A DNA stretch of 64,000 bases. Origin: Dyadobacter koreensis (GTDB lineage: Bacteria > Bacteroidota > Bacteroidia > Cytophagales > Spirosomataceae). The notes beneath the pieces were generated by a model. It was not told the DNA's origin. It made no database searches and saw nothing but the letters and a program-made list of their open reading frames with translations. Of this stretch, positions 1-9,551 are shown piece after piece; the first letter of the stretch is position 1, and every line of letters starts with the position of its first letter. Both the position numbers and the translations under genes were made by a program. Location: the NCBI RefSeq assembly GCF_900108855.1, contig NZ_FNXY01000002.1, positions 248,001-312,000 of the forward strand, read 5' to 3'.

Positions 1-2585
1 TAATAGGATTCGGTCTCGGAGTTACTGTAGGCGATATAAACGGGGATCAATATCCTGATCTCTACATCTGTAATGATTTTTACGAAAAGGATTATCTCTA
101 TATTAACAACAAAAACGGCACTTTCTCAGAGGAGCTGGAAAAAAGAGTCAAACATACCAGCCTAGCGTCTATGGGTGCTGATATGGCAGATATAAACAAC
201 GATGGTTATCCGGAATTGTTTGTCACCGATATGCTTCCCCGGGACGAATACAGATTAAAGACCACAACCTCATTCGAAAATCATTATCTTTTTAATCTAA
301 AAAAAGAAAAGGGTTTTTATAATCAGTACATGCAAAACAGTTTGCAGTTTAATAATCAGGACGGAACGTTTAGTGAAATTTCTAATTATGCCGGCGTAGC
401 CGCGAGCGATTGGAGTTGGGGTGCTTTGATGTTTGATGCAGATAATGATTCTAAAACCGATATTTTCGTCTGCAACGGTATTTATCATGATATCCTTGAC
501 CAGGACTTTATCGATTTTTTTGCGAATGAAGTTGTGCAGAAAATGGTGATGTCGGGAGAGAAAGAAAGTATGCAGAAAATCATCGATAAAATGCCGTCAA
601 ATCCTGTTGCGAATAATTTTTTTCATAATGAAGGGAATTATAAGTTTCCGGAGAAGGCATCTGAATTCGGTTTAGATCAAAAATCGTTTTCGAATGGAGC
701 GGCTTACGCGGATCTTGACAATGACGGCGATCTGGATCTTGTTGTCAATAATGTAAATCAACCATGTTTTGTCTACAAGAATAAATCGAATACTAAAAAA
801 GAACGTGCTCATTTCCTCAAAGTCAGGCTGAAAGGTGAGGGCCGGAATACCTTTGCGATTGGTGCAAAAGTTGAAGCATTTGCCGGAAAGGAAGTTTTTG
901 GCAGACAAATAAATCCTGCACGAGGTTTTCAGTCCAGCACGGAGTATCCGGTCACGATTGGGTTGGGAAGTATTAAAAAGATTGATTCTCTCCGGGTCAT
1001 TTGGCCAGATAGAACAGTAACGGTTCAATTGAACCCAAGAATTGATACCACGCTTATCCTTTCTATAAAGGATGCAGGGAAGAGGAATTTTTCACCACAA
1101 ATCGTTGCCGTTGATTATCTGTTATCTCAAACAACATCCTCTTTTGAATCACACGTAGAAGACCGTTATGATGACTTTTTCAACGAGCGCAATATTCCCA
1201 TGCTGCTTTCCCAAGAGGGGCCAAAGGCCGCATTCGGTGATGTAAATAAGGATGGGAAAGAGGATATTTATATTTGCGGAGCCAAAGGGCAGGGAGGTCA
1301 GTTATATCTTCAGACGAGCAATGGATTTAAGAAATCGGAACAGAAAATTTTTCACGACCTTGCAGGTTTCGAAGATACTGCTGCTCAGTTTTTTGATGCT
1401 GATAGCGATGGCGATCTGGATCTGGTTGTCGGAAGTGGCGGAAACGAGTCGGCACCAAGAACTCAGGAGTTGCCAACAAGATTATACTTGAATGACGGAA
1501 AAGGTAATTTCACAATAAATACAAGAGCATTACCTCCTAACGGGATGAACACAGCCGTTATTGTTACTTCGGATTACGATCAGGATGGCGATATAGATAT
1601 TTTTGTAGGGAGCAGAAGTGTTCCGAGAGAATACGGGCTCACTCCGACAAGTTATTTATATCAAAATGATGGAAAAGGCAATTTTAGAGAGGTAGGGAAA
1701 AATATTGCGCCTGAGTTGACGAAAATCGGCATGATTCGTGATGCTTATTGGGCTGATGTCAATGGGGATAAAAAATACGAGCTGATTGTTGTTGGTGATT
1801 GGATGGCTCCCTCAGTTTTTACATTTTCAAATGGTAAATTTAAAAAATTGGATTCTGGCCTGGATCAGTATAATGGCTTTTGGGGAAGTCTGAAAGTTGT
1901 AGATCTTGATAAAGATGGTGACCTTGATCTTGTCATGGGCAATATCGGTGAGAACTTTTCTTTGAATGCATCGGAAAAAGAACCGATTAAGATCTGGATC
2001 AATGATTTCAACAAAAATGGCAATATGGATAAAGTTATGACAAAGACAGTTGGTAGCCGTGACATGCCGGTTTTGTTGAAACGTGAATTGACAACACAAT
2101 TTCCATTCCTTAAAAAGAAAAATATCAAGCACTCTGAATATGCGAAAAATTCTATTCAGGAGCTTTTTCCAAATGATCTGATGGAGTCCAGCTATGAGAG
2201 ATCAGTAAATTATCTTAAGTCTGCGATTGCGATAAATGATGGAAAGGGCAATTTTAAACTTTCCGCATTACCTGATATGATGCAATTCTCTTGTCTGAAT
2301 GCAATTGAAAGTGCAGATTTAAACAAAGATGGAATGCCGGATTTAATTGTTGGCGGTAATTTTTCTCATTTTATACCTCAGTTAGGAGCTCTGGACGCTT
2401 GCAGGGGAAATGTTTTGATTAATAAAGGAAACATGAAATTCGATGTTTTACTTAGCACACAAAGTGGCTATTCCATTGACGGAGAGTTAAAGCAAATCAG
2501 TTCAATTAAGATTAATGGGAAACCCTATCTGATAAACCTTATTAATAACGCAAAACCAGTTTTGTTTCGGGTTAATAAGGGATAG
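1..2585 (+). CDS. FG-GAP/VCBS repeat protein with ASPIC/UnbV domain (5' end cut by window edge)
   Basis: The frame is open from base 3 to the stop at 2585, so the start lies outside the window; the ATG at 171 is internal, because the codons before it already read as a repeat (GDINGDQYPDLYICNDF) matching the next gene. About ten Asp-rich calcium-binding loops of the type DxDxDGxxD are visible, for example DLDNDGDLD, DADSDGDLD and DYDQDGDID, as expected for beta-propeller FG-GAP repeats. An ASPIC/UnbV-type segment lies at about 810-1070 (RGFQSS, then a VIWPD motif), separating two propeller blocks. Such proteins are normally exported in Bacteroidota and are thought to bind glycans or partner proteins; no enzyme activity is known. 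It is a tandem paralogue of the gene 12 bases downstream and probably in the same operon. Confidence 0.88.
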   Translation, partial: IGFGLGVTVGDINGDQYPDLYICNDFYEKDYLYINNKNGTFSEELEKRVKHTSLASMGADMADINNDGYPELFVTDMLPRDEYRLKTTTSFENHYLFNLKKEKGFYNQYMQNSLQFNNQDGTFSEISNYAGVAASDWSWGALMFDADNDSKTDIFVCNGIYHDILDQDFIDFFANEVVQKMVMSGEKESMQKIIDKMPSNPVANNFFHNEGNYKFPEKASEFGLDQKSFSNGAAYADLDNDGDLDLVVNNVNQPCFVYKNKSNTKKERAHFLKVRLKGEGRNTFAIGAKVEAFAGKEVFGRQINPARGFQSSTEYPVTIGLGSIKKIDSLRVIWPDRTVTVQLNPRIDTTLILSIKDAGKRNFSPQIVAVDYLLSQTTSSFESHVEDRYDDFFNERNIPMLLSQEGPKAAFGDVNKDGKEDIYICGAKGQGGQLYLQTSNGFKKSEQKIFHDLAGFEDTAAQFFDADSDGDLDLVVGSGGNESAPRTQELPTRLYLNDGKGNFTINTRALPPNGMNTAVIVTSDYDQDGDIDIFVGSRSVPREYGLTPTSYLYQNDGKGNFREVGKNIAPELTKIGMIRDAYWADVNGDKKYELIVVGDWMAPSVFTFSNGKFKKLDSGLDQYNGFWGSLKVVDLDKDGDLDLVMGNIGENFSLNASEKEPIKIWINDFNKNGNMDKVMTKTVGSRDMPVLLKRELTTQFPFLKKKNIKHSEYAKNSIQELFPNDLMESSYERSVNYLKSAIAINDGKGNFKLSALPDMMQFSCLNAIESADLNKDGMPDLIVGGNFSHFIPQLGALDACRGNVLINKGNMKFDVLLSTQSGYSIDGELKQISSIKINGKPYLINLINNAKPVLFRVNKG

Positions 2586-2597
2586 TATTAGCGATTT

Positions 2598-5500
2598 ATG
2601 AAAGAAATATTTTTTAGGATAGTTTTTTTTAGTGTTGTGTTCGGTCTGACTTCCTGTTCCAAAAAAGAAGACCAGAGAGATTATATATTCGAGTTATTAT
2701 CAGCCGAGAAAACCGGTATTGATTTCTCTAATACGCTTAAATCCTCCAAGCAGTTCAATATTTTTAACTACATGTACTTCTATAATGGAGGCGGGGTAGG
2801 CGCAGGTGATCTGAACAATGATGGTTTGATAGACTTATGTTTTACAGCTAATCAGGAGGCAAACCGAATTTACTTGAACAGGTCGGGGATGAAATTTGAA
2901 GACATTACTGAGAAATCAAATTTTAAAGGAGGAAAAGGCTGGTCAAACGGAGTTTCGATTGTTGATATCAATCAGGACGGAATGTTAGACATTTATATTA
3001 GTCAGGTTGGTGATTTTGAGGGTGTAAAGGGGCATAATTTATTGTTTGTCTGTAGGGAGATAACCAAAGAGGGTATACCCGTTTACGAAGAAAAGTCAAA
3101 AGAATATGGCTTGGATTTAGTCGTGTTTGGAACGCAGGCTGCATTTTTTGACTACGATCTGGATGGTGATCTTGACATGTTTCAAATGAGCCATTCAGTT
3201 CATCAGAACGGAACTTTCGGGCGACGGGCACTTTTCGACGGAACTTATCATCCGCTTGCAGGGGACAAGCTTTTCAAAAATGACAATGGAAAATTTGTGG
3301 AAGTTTCTAAAACAACCGGAATAAATAGCTCTGTTCTGGGTTATGGTCTTGGTTTAGGAATTGGTGACATCAATTTTGACGGTTATCCTGACATGTATGT
3401 TGGTAATGATTTTCATGAAAACGATTACCTCTACATCAATCAGAAAAATGGAAGTTTTAAAGATGAAATGGAAACTTCTATCATGCATACCAGCCAATTT
3501 TCTATGGGTGTGGATATTGCAGATATCAACAATGATATTTTTCCTGAAATTGTCTCTCTGGATATGCTTCCTTCAAATTACGAGATTCTGAAAAAATCTG
3601 AAGGAGAAGATATGTACAGTATATTTAAATATAAGATCAGGCAGGGATATAATTATCAGTTTGCCAGAAACAATCTGCAATTCAATAATGGCAATGGCAC
3701 ATTCAGCGAAATCGGTATGTATTCAGGCATTCACGCAACAGATTGGTCGTGGTCGGCACTTTTTACTGATTTTGATAATGACGGGTCAAAAGATCTTTTT
3801 ATTTCAAACGGTATTCCGAAACGAATGAACGATACTGACTATATAAAATTCATATCGGATGATGTGGTTCAGGAAAGATTGAAAAGAAAAGATATTGATG
3901 AAAACGATCCAAGGCTTGCCGATAAACTCCCTGAAATTAAGCTGCTTAATAAGTTTTTTCTAAATCAAAAAGATCTGATTTTTAAGGATTTGGAAGGTAG
4001 TATTAAAGGTGATAAAGTTTCCTATTCCAACGGTACGGTTTATGCTGACCTTGACAATGATGGTGATTTGGACATTGTTACCAATAATATAAACGATAAA
4101 GCCTTTGTTTACGAAAATCTGGCAAATACAAAGACTTCGAAAAACGATTTTATGCGTATATACCTGAAAGGAGCCCAGGGAAATTTAAACGCAATTGGTG
4201 CAAAATGTCTGGTATTCAAAAAAGATAAGGTAGAAAGCTATGAGAAATTTCCTGTCCGTGGATTTCAATCAAGCATGGAAGTGCCGTTGAACATCGGATT
4301 AGGAAAAAAATCAGAAGTTGACTCCATGCTGGTTATTTGGCCCGATAATAAATACCAGATCGTGACCAAATCTGCATTGAAAGACTCATTAAACCTAACT
4401 TATAATAAAACATTGCCTGCTTTTGATTACACATCATTTAAGGGAAATCGTAAAGCGAAAGAATACTCATACGAAGATATTGCTGCCAAATTAGGTTTGG
4501 ATGTTCGTCATGAGGAAAATAATTTTGTCGAGTTTGATCGAAATTCATTGATTCCTTTTGAAGTTTCAGCGGATGGTCCGGCTCTGGCTATCGCTGATAT
4601 AAATCATGATGGCCTGGACGACATTTTTATAGGATCATCTAAGAAATTCAGGTCTCATTTGTTTACGCAGACCTCGGCAGGGTTGTTTAAAGAGTCGGTT
4701 CAGGCCGCCCTTACAGCAGATAGTACTTATGAAGAAATAGATGCGCAGTGGGTTGATGTTAATAAGGATGGCAATCCGGATCTCGTTGTTGCAACAGGTG
4801 GGAACGAATTTACCAACAATTCTGAATATCAACTCCCCCGTGTTTATTTAAATGATGGAAAAGGCAATTTGAAAACCAAATTGGATGCTTTTTCCAATGT
4901 ATACGTGACTGCGTCATGTGTAGTTCCTCTTGATTTTAACGGGGATGGATCGATCGACTTGTTCATTGGCGGAAGGGCGGTTCCTTTAAATTATGGGGAA
5001 ATTCCGAGATCATATCTATTAGAAAATGATGGTACCGGAAAATTCAAAGATGTGACGAATCAGTATGCAGAAGAGCTGGGCTCGATCGGTTATGTGAAAA
5101 GTGCGAAACTTGCTGATTTAGATAAGGACGGTGACCAGGATTTATTATTGGCATTGGAATGGGACGGGATTTGCATGATGGAAAACAACGGAAAAGGTTT
5201 TACTAAAAAGATGCTAACCGAACGTAAAGGATGGTGGAATTTTGTAATGCCTTATGATTTCGATGGAGATGGTGATCTGGATATACTTGCGGGCAACCTT
5301 GGATTAAATAGCCGTATTAAGGCTAGTAAAGAGCAACCTGTTAAAATGTACATTAACGACTATGACAATAACGGGAGGAAAGAGCCTATCCTTACTTACT
5401 ATCTCAATGGGGTTGAATCGCTTTTCCCGACCAAATTGGAAATCGAGAAGCAGATGCCGGTTATTAGAAAAAAGTATATCTATGCCACCGAATTTGCAAA

Positions 5501-5930
5501 GGCAGGCATGGCTGATATTCTCGGTAAAGAGAAGTTAAATGAGGCCAATATTTTAGAAGCAGATTACTTTGCAAATTCTATTTTGGTTAATGATGGAAAA
5601 GGTAATTTTACTCTTAAACCACTCGAATTTAGCGCGCAGTGGGCACCATATTATGATGCTCAAATCATCGACGCAAACGGAGACAAACTTCCTGATATTT
5701 TGGTGATGGGGAATTTTTATAATATCAATATTCAAATGGGGCGATATGATGCGGATTATGGAACGGTTTTGATCAATCGCGGAAACTGTGATTTTAGCCC
5801 TCAGCCTCTAAATGGTTTGCAGGTGAAAGGTCAGGTCAGAAAGTTGCGTGAAATCAGATTGAAAACCGGAACTGCGGTTGTAGCGGCTAGAAATGATGAT
5901 AAATTAGTAATTATAAAAAAGAAAAATTGA
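2598..5930 (+). CDS. FG-GAP/VCBS repeat lipoprotein with ASPIC/UnbV domain
   Basis: This 1110-residue protein starts with a lipoprotein signal (hydrophobic stretch, then LTSC with Cys20), so it is probably anchored in the outer membrane. It has two blocks of Asp-rich FG-GAP loops (for example DLNNDGLID, DYDLDGDLD, DLDKDGDQD and DFDGDGDLD) flanking an ASPIC/UnbV segment at about residues 517-595 that contains RGFQSS and VIWPD. Architecture and motif order match the upstream paralogue, which ends 12 bases earlier, so the pair looks like a tandem duplication in one transcript. The stop is only 3 bases from the stop of the convergent TonB-dependent receptor gene, leaving no room for a terminator. 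The ligand is unknown; a role in surface glycan or protein binding is inferred from the family. Confidence 0.88.
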   Translation: MKEIFFRIVFFSVVFGLTSCSKKEDQRDYIFELLSAEKTGIDFSNTLKSSKQFNIFNYMYFYNGGGVGAGDLNNDGLIDLCFTANQEANRIYLNRSGMKFEDITEKSNFKGGKGWSNGVSIVDINQDGMLDIYISQVGDFEGVKGHNLLFVCREITKEGIPVYEEKSKEYGLDLVVFGTQAAFFDYDLDGDLDMFQMSHSVHQNGTFGRRALFDGTYHPLAGDKLFKNDNGKFVEVSKTTGINSSVLGYGLGLGIGDINFDGYPDMYVGNDFHENDYLYINQKNGSFKDEMETSIMHTSQFSMGVDIADINNDIFPEIVSLDMLPSNYEILKKSEGEDMYSIFKYKIRQGYNYQFARNNLQFNNGNGTFSEIGMYSGIHATDWSWSALFTDFDNDGSKDLFISNGIPKRMNDTDYIKFISDDVVQERLKRKDIDENDPRLADKLPEIKLLNKFFLNQKDLIFKDLEGSIKGDKVSYSNGTVYADLDNDGDLDIVTNNINDKAFVYENLANTKTSKNDFMRIYLKGAQGNLNAIGAKCLVFKKDKVESYEKFPVRGFQSSMEVPLNIGLGKKSEVDSMLVIWPDNKYQIVTKSALKDSLNLTYNKTLPAFDYTSFKGNRKAKEYSYEDIAAKLGLDVRHEENNFVEFDRNSLIPFEVSADGPALAIADINHDGLDDIFIGSSKKFRSHLFTQTSAGLFKESVQAALTADSTYEEIDAQWVDVNKDGNPDLVVATGGNEFTNNSEYQLPRVYLNDGKGNLKTKLDAFSNVYVTASCVVPLDFNGDGSIDLFIGGRAVPLNYGEIPRSYLLENDGTGKFKDVTNQYAEELGSIGYVKSAKLADLDKDGDQDLLLALEWDGICMMENNGKGFTKKMLTERKGWWNFVMPYDFDGDGDLDILAGNLGLNSRIKASKEQPVKMYINDYDNNGRKEPILTYYLNGVESLFPTKLEIEKQMPVIRKKYIYATEFAKAGMADILGKEKLNEANILEADYFANSILVNDGKGNFTLKPLEFSAQWAPYYDAQIIDANGDKLPDILVMGNFYNINIQMGRYDADYGTVLINRGNCDFSPQPLNGLQVKGQVRKLREIRLKTGTAVVAARNDDKLVIIKKKN

Positions 5931-5933
5931 TTT

Positions 5934-8318
5934 TCAAAAGACAAAATTATAAGCCACTGTAACGATAGGGGTTGCGAAAATATTCAACTGATAGCTTTTG
6001 GTAACCGTATTTTCAGTTTTGAAAAAAACAGAGTACGCATTTTTTCTTGCATACAAATTGTAAACCGAAAAGGTCCATTGACCTTGCCATCTACGGTTTT
6101 TCATACTCGGATTGTAGATATTCCATGCGAAATCAAGCCGGTGGTAATCAGGAATTCTTTTGTTATTTCTTTTGTCGTAAAATGGATAAACGTTATTTTG
6201 ATAATTAATAAATCCAATAGGTTCGCTGTATGGTCTGCCTGAACTATAAGCAAAGGTGAAACCAAAAGAATTGTGGCTGTCCACAGTAATATCCATCGAA
6301 GCATTGAAAGAGTGTGGTTTATCGTAATTAGCTGCATACCAATCCCCCCGGTTCACAAGTTCAATTAAAGTGCCTTGATCAGTTCTGTTGAATGATCTTG
6401 CAAACGTATAATTTGCCCAGCCTTTTAATTGCCCCTTCTTTTTTGACAGCATAACTTCAATACCATAAGACTTGTTCTTGCCTTGAATTAATTGTGTTTC
6501 GGGATATTTTTGAAGAAGAAAATCTGCTCCGGGCTTGTAGTCAATGATGTTATTTGCAAATCGGTAATAACCTTCAACGGTCATCTCGTAAATGTTGTCA
6601 GTAAATGTCTTATAAACTCCGGCTGTAAATAAATTGCTTATCTGGGGTTTGATATGCGTATCGCTGGTTTTCCACCTGGAGGTAGGAATAGGTGTTGCGG
6701 TATTGGAGACAACCTGGATATATTGCCTCATTAAATTGTATCCGAATTTTAAAGAAACCTGATCGTTCAACAAATAACTTAGGCCAAGTCGGGGTTCGAA
6801 GCCGCCATAAGCCTTCGAGATTTTTCCATTGCCGATGCTGGTAGAATCAGTTACCGAAAAATCGTCCCTTGGCTGTCCGGAGACGTAATTTCTGATTATC
6901 GATTTCCCAATCGCCATAAAATAAGAATATCGTAAACCAAAGGACATCGCCAGTTTTGGAGAAATCTTTATCTCGTCGTCCAGATACCAAGCCAGTTCAT
7001 TAGCCCTTTCAGTCGGGGTCGTGATATAATTTACGCTTTCGCTAAGTCCTGGCACCAAAGTACCAGGTCTGATTTCATATCGCGTTCCAACGATACCAGT
7101 TTCAATTTTATGATTTTCGAGCTGATAATTCAAGTTCGACTTTATCTGTTGCTGCGCTACGGACGATTCTAATTGTACAATATTGTCTGTAGCTTTTTCC
7201 TTTGTGCCAATTTCCGGAGAATATTTTGCGAAAATGAACGATGTCTGCAAATTCAGACGTGATGAAATGACGTGAAGCCAACGCGCCATTCCATTCAGGG
7301 TAATGTGCTTATAGTAGGTATCCGTTCCAACGACATTTGGCAGATTTGTCAGAAGGTCTGTTTTGAAATAATCATTACTGTAATATCCCATTAAAGTGAG
7401 AGTGTTTTTATCATCAATCCGGTAAAATGATTTAGCTGAAAGTTCACCAAACTTTGCCCGGATATTACTTAGCCGCTTATCTAATTTAGGCAGAATAAAG
7501 TCATTAAATGCGCCTCTTCCGGCAATGTAAACACCGAGTTTCCCTTTTATCACCGGCACATCTATCATCAATCTGTTCGAAACCAAACTGATTCCTCCAG
7601 AAATTTTGAATTTATCCAGACTCGGATTTTTTGTTGAAATATCCAAAACAGATGCAACCCGGCCGCCAAATCGAGCGGGAACATTTCCCTTATACAAATC
7701 AAGACTATTCACAGTATTGGGAGGTATCACAGAAAACAAACCGAACATATGCGTCGGATTGAAAATAGGTGTATCGTCAAGCAGGATCAGGGTTTGATCC
7801 GTTGTTCCGCCACGAATATTTACTCCATTGGAAGCTTCCCCGACGCTGGAAACACCCGGCAGCATTTGAAGACTTCGTAAAATATCAAGTTCTCCGAACG
7901 CAGAAGGGAGTTTTTCAAGAGTTTTGATATTGATTTGAAGAGAGCCTAAAATAGGCTGTCTAATGGTCTGATCGTATCCTTTGCTGGTAACAATTACCTC
8001 TTCAAGCTGACTGGAAGTAGGTGCTAAAAGAACGTTGAGATTAAGTTTTTGAACCCCGCTTTTTATGAAGGTTCTGAAAGTTTCATAACCGATATGACGA
8101 ATCGTAATGACATGGTCGTCGGTGGGAAGCTCGATTGAAAAATTGCCCTTTTCATCCACTTTGTCCGTAGACAGGTTCTTGCGGTAATCAATAATAATTG
8201 TCGCGTCAGGCAACGGAGCATTCGTCGCAGAATCTTTAACGGTTCCCGTTATTTTCAGACCTTGCGCATTAACGCCAAATCCAGTCAGTAAAAAACAAAT
8301 CAGATAAAGTGCCTTCAT
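5934..8318 (-). CDS. TonB-dependent receptor with carboxypeptidase-regulatory-like N-terminal domain
   Basis: An outer-membrane active transporter of 794 residues. A signal peptide (about residues 1-19, ending VNAQ) is followed by a CarboxypepD_reg-like beta-sandwich at about 23-108 (GTVKDSATNAPLPDATI), a plug domain at about 115-225 (LPGVSSVGEASNGVNIRGG; LLDDTPIFNPTHMFGLF) and a beta-barrel ending in an aromatic residue (VAYNFVF). This is the usual SusC-like order, though it is shorter than most SusC proteins (about 1000 residues) and belongs to the type that pairs with DUF4249 rather than SusD. It is the last gene of a three-gene operon: it starts 16 bases after the DUF4249 gene, which follows a GH31 glycosidase. 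The likely role is uptake of an oligosaccharide or other ligand released by the GH31 enzyme; the substrate cannot be read from sequence. Confidence 0.92.
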   Translation of the reverse strand: MKALYLICFLLTGFGVNAQGLKITGTVKDSATNAPLPDATIIIDYRKNLSTDKVDEKGNFSIELPTDDHVITIRHIGYETFRTFIKSGVQKLNLNVLLAPTSSQLEEVIVTSKGYDQTIRQPILGSLQINIKTLEKLPSAFGELDILRSLQMLPGVSSVGEASNGVNIRGGTTDQTLILLDDTPIFNPTHMFGLFSVIPPNTVNSLDLYKGNVPARFGGRVASVLDISTKNPSLDKFKISGGISLVSNRLMIDVPVIKGKLGVYIAGRGAFNDFILPKLDKRLSNIRAKFGELSAKSFYRIDDKNTLTLMGYYSNDYFKTDLLTNLPNVVGTDTYYKHITLNGMARWLHVISSRLNLQTSFIFAKYSPEIGTKEKATDNIVQLESSVAQQQIKSNLNYQLENHKIETGIVGTRYEIRPGTLVPGLSESVNYITTPTERANELAWYLDDEIKISPKLAMSFGLRYSYFMAIGKSIIRNYVSGQPRDDFSVTDSTSIGNGKISKAYGGFEPRLGLSYLLNDQVSLKFGYNLMRQYIQVVSNTATPIPTSRWKTSDTHIKPQISNLFTAGVYKTFTDNIYEMTVEGYYRFANNIIDYKPGADFLLQKYPETQLIQGKNKSYGIEVMLSKKKGQLKGWANYTFARSFNRTDQGTLIELVNRGDWYAANYDKPHSFNASMDITVDSHNSFGFTFAYSSGRPYSEPIGFINYQNNVYPFYDKRNNKRIPDYHRLDFAWNIYNPSMKNRRWQGQWTFSVYNLYARKNAYSVFFKTENTVTKSYQLNIFATPIVTVAYNFVF

Positions 8319-8334
8319 AGCGGTGGCTTAATAT

Positions 8335-9546
8335 TTATTGTGTCCACTTCCAGTCCTTGGGTAAAAACGGAGTTCGGGATCTGCTGTTTTTACAAATTGC
8401 CAACGGAATGTAGGGACGCTCAGGAGATCGTTCCTCGAAGACAGGATCCCTGTTGTGAATTGTTTTAAAGAGTTGATTCAAAACGGCCAGGTTACTTATA
8501 TTTTTTCGCCAAAGCATCGTTTTATATTCGGCGACGGAAGATGCGGTGAAGAATCCGATGATCAACTCATCTTTATTGCGCACATTCAGCACATTTCCCT
8601 GTATAGGTGCGGGCGGGGTATCGGCTAATGTTCCGGCATTAACCGCTTGATCCTGAATTAATTTTAAAAATCGATAAGCATTGGGAGTAAGTGAGTTTTG
8701 CTGCAAACTAACAAGACACGGATTGGATTGTAATAAAGGAATCTGAGCCACTAGCTTGTCTTTTTGGCTTTGCCCATTGGTGTAAATGTCAGAGAAAATG
8801 GTGATCTCAGAACTGTAAAAAATGTCCCAGCATAAATCTTCACAGGCGTAATCGTAAATATTATTGTATTTGAGCGTGAGATCTTTAAAACAGTTGCCGT
8901 CAACGCCGTTTTCAGATTGAAAAAGATAATACTTACCCTGATTACAGGTTGCACAGTTTTTCTGAGTTTCCCATAAAGTCCACTGCCAGCGATAAAAATT
9001 TTGCTCACCAGACGGATCATCGAAATTTACGTAAATGTCATTACTTGGCGTAAAATCCCGATAGTACTCTGAATAATTTGGTAAACCTTTCGGATTAAAT
9101 ACATCATAGGCAGATTTCACCGGCGCGACCGGCAGCATTTTTTCCGCAGACGATTCGTAGCTTGCTCCTGTTTCGGTTTCAAACTGCAACTGGTAGGAGT
9201 CTCCAACTTTTCCTTTCAGAACGGCGGGAAGCAAATAAACGCCGGGATCAGTCTCGGTAAGATTGAAGATTTGTGAACCATTGACTATGATTTTTACTTT
9301 TGCTTTTGAAAGCGGCAATGTAGATTCACCGGTTGTCCAGATCGTTTGTGAAAACTCGGAGCTTTCATTTACAGCATCAGGGTTCGTTTTGGAAAGTTTA
9401 AGATACTGCGGACCTTCCATATCAGTTACCACGCCATCTACCACGATATATTCCTTCGCTGTGTCAAATTTGACACTGAACGGTTCCACGCATCCTGACA
9501 GATAAGTGAAGAATATTGCAAGCAAAACTGAAAACTTTATAGACAT
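8335..9546 (-). CDS. DUF4249 family lipoprotein
   Basis: A 403-residue lipoprotein with signal sequence and lipobox LSGC (Cys19), so probably on the outer membrane. The N-terminal part, starting around YIVVDGVVTDMEGP, is the typical opening of DUF4249, followed by a beta-rich region. The middle holds a Cys cluster (CATC, then a single Cys, then CEDLC) that could form disulphides or bind a metal. DUF4249 proteins are almost always encoded beside a TonB-dependent receptor and are thought to act as its surface partner, in place of SusD. Here the gene starts 5 bases after the GH31 gene and ends 16 bases before the receptor, which supports co-transcription and a joint function. The ligand is unknown. 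Confidence 0.88.
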   Translation of the reverse strand: MSIKFSVLLAIFFTYLSGCVEPFSVKFDTAKEYIVVDGVVTDMEGPQYLKLSKTNPDAVNESSEFSQTIWTTGESTLPLSKAKVKIIVNGSQIFNLTETDPGVYLLPAVLKGKVGDSYQLQFETETGASYESSAEKMLPVAPVKSAYDVFNPKGLPNYSEYYRDFTPSNDIYVNFDDPSGEQNFYRWQWTLWETQKNCATCNQGKYYLFQSENGVDGNCFKDLTLKYNNIYDYACEDLCWDIFYSSEITIFSDIYTNGQSQKDKLVAQIPLLQSNPCLVSLQQNSLTPNAYRFLKLIQDQAVNAGTLADTPPAPIQGNVLNVRNKDELIIGFFTASSVAEYKTMLWRKNISNLAVLNQLFKTIHNRDPVFEERSPERPYIPLAICKNSRSRTPFLPKDWKWTQ

Positions 9547-9551
9547 AAGAA

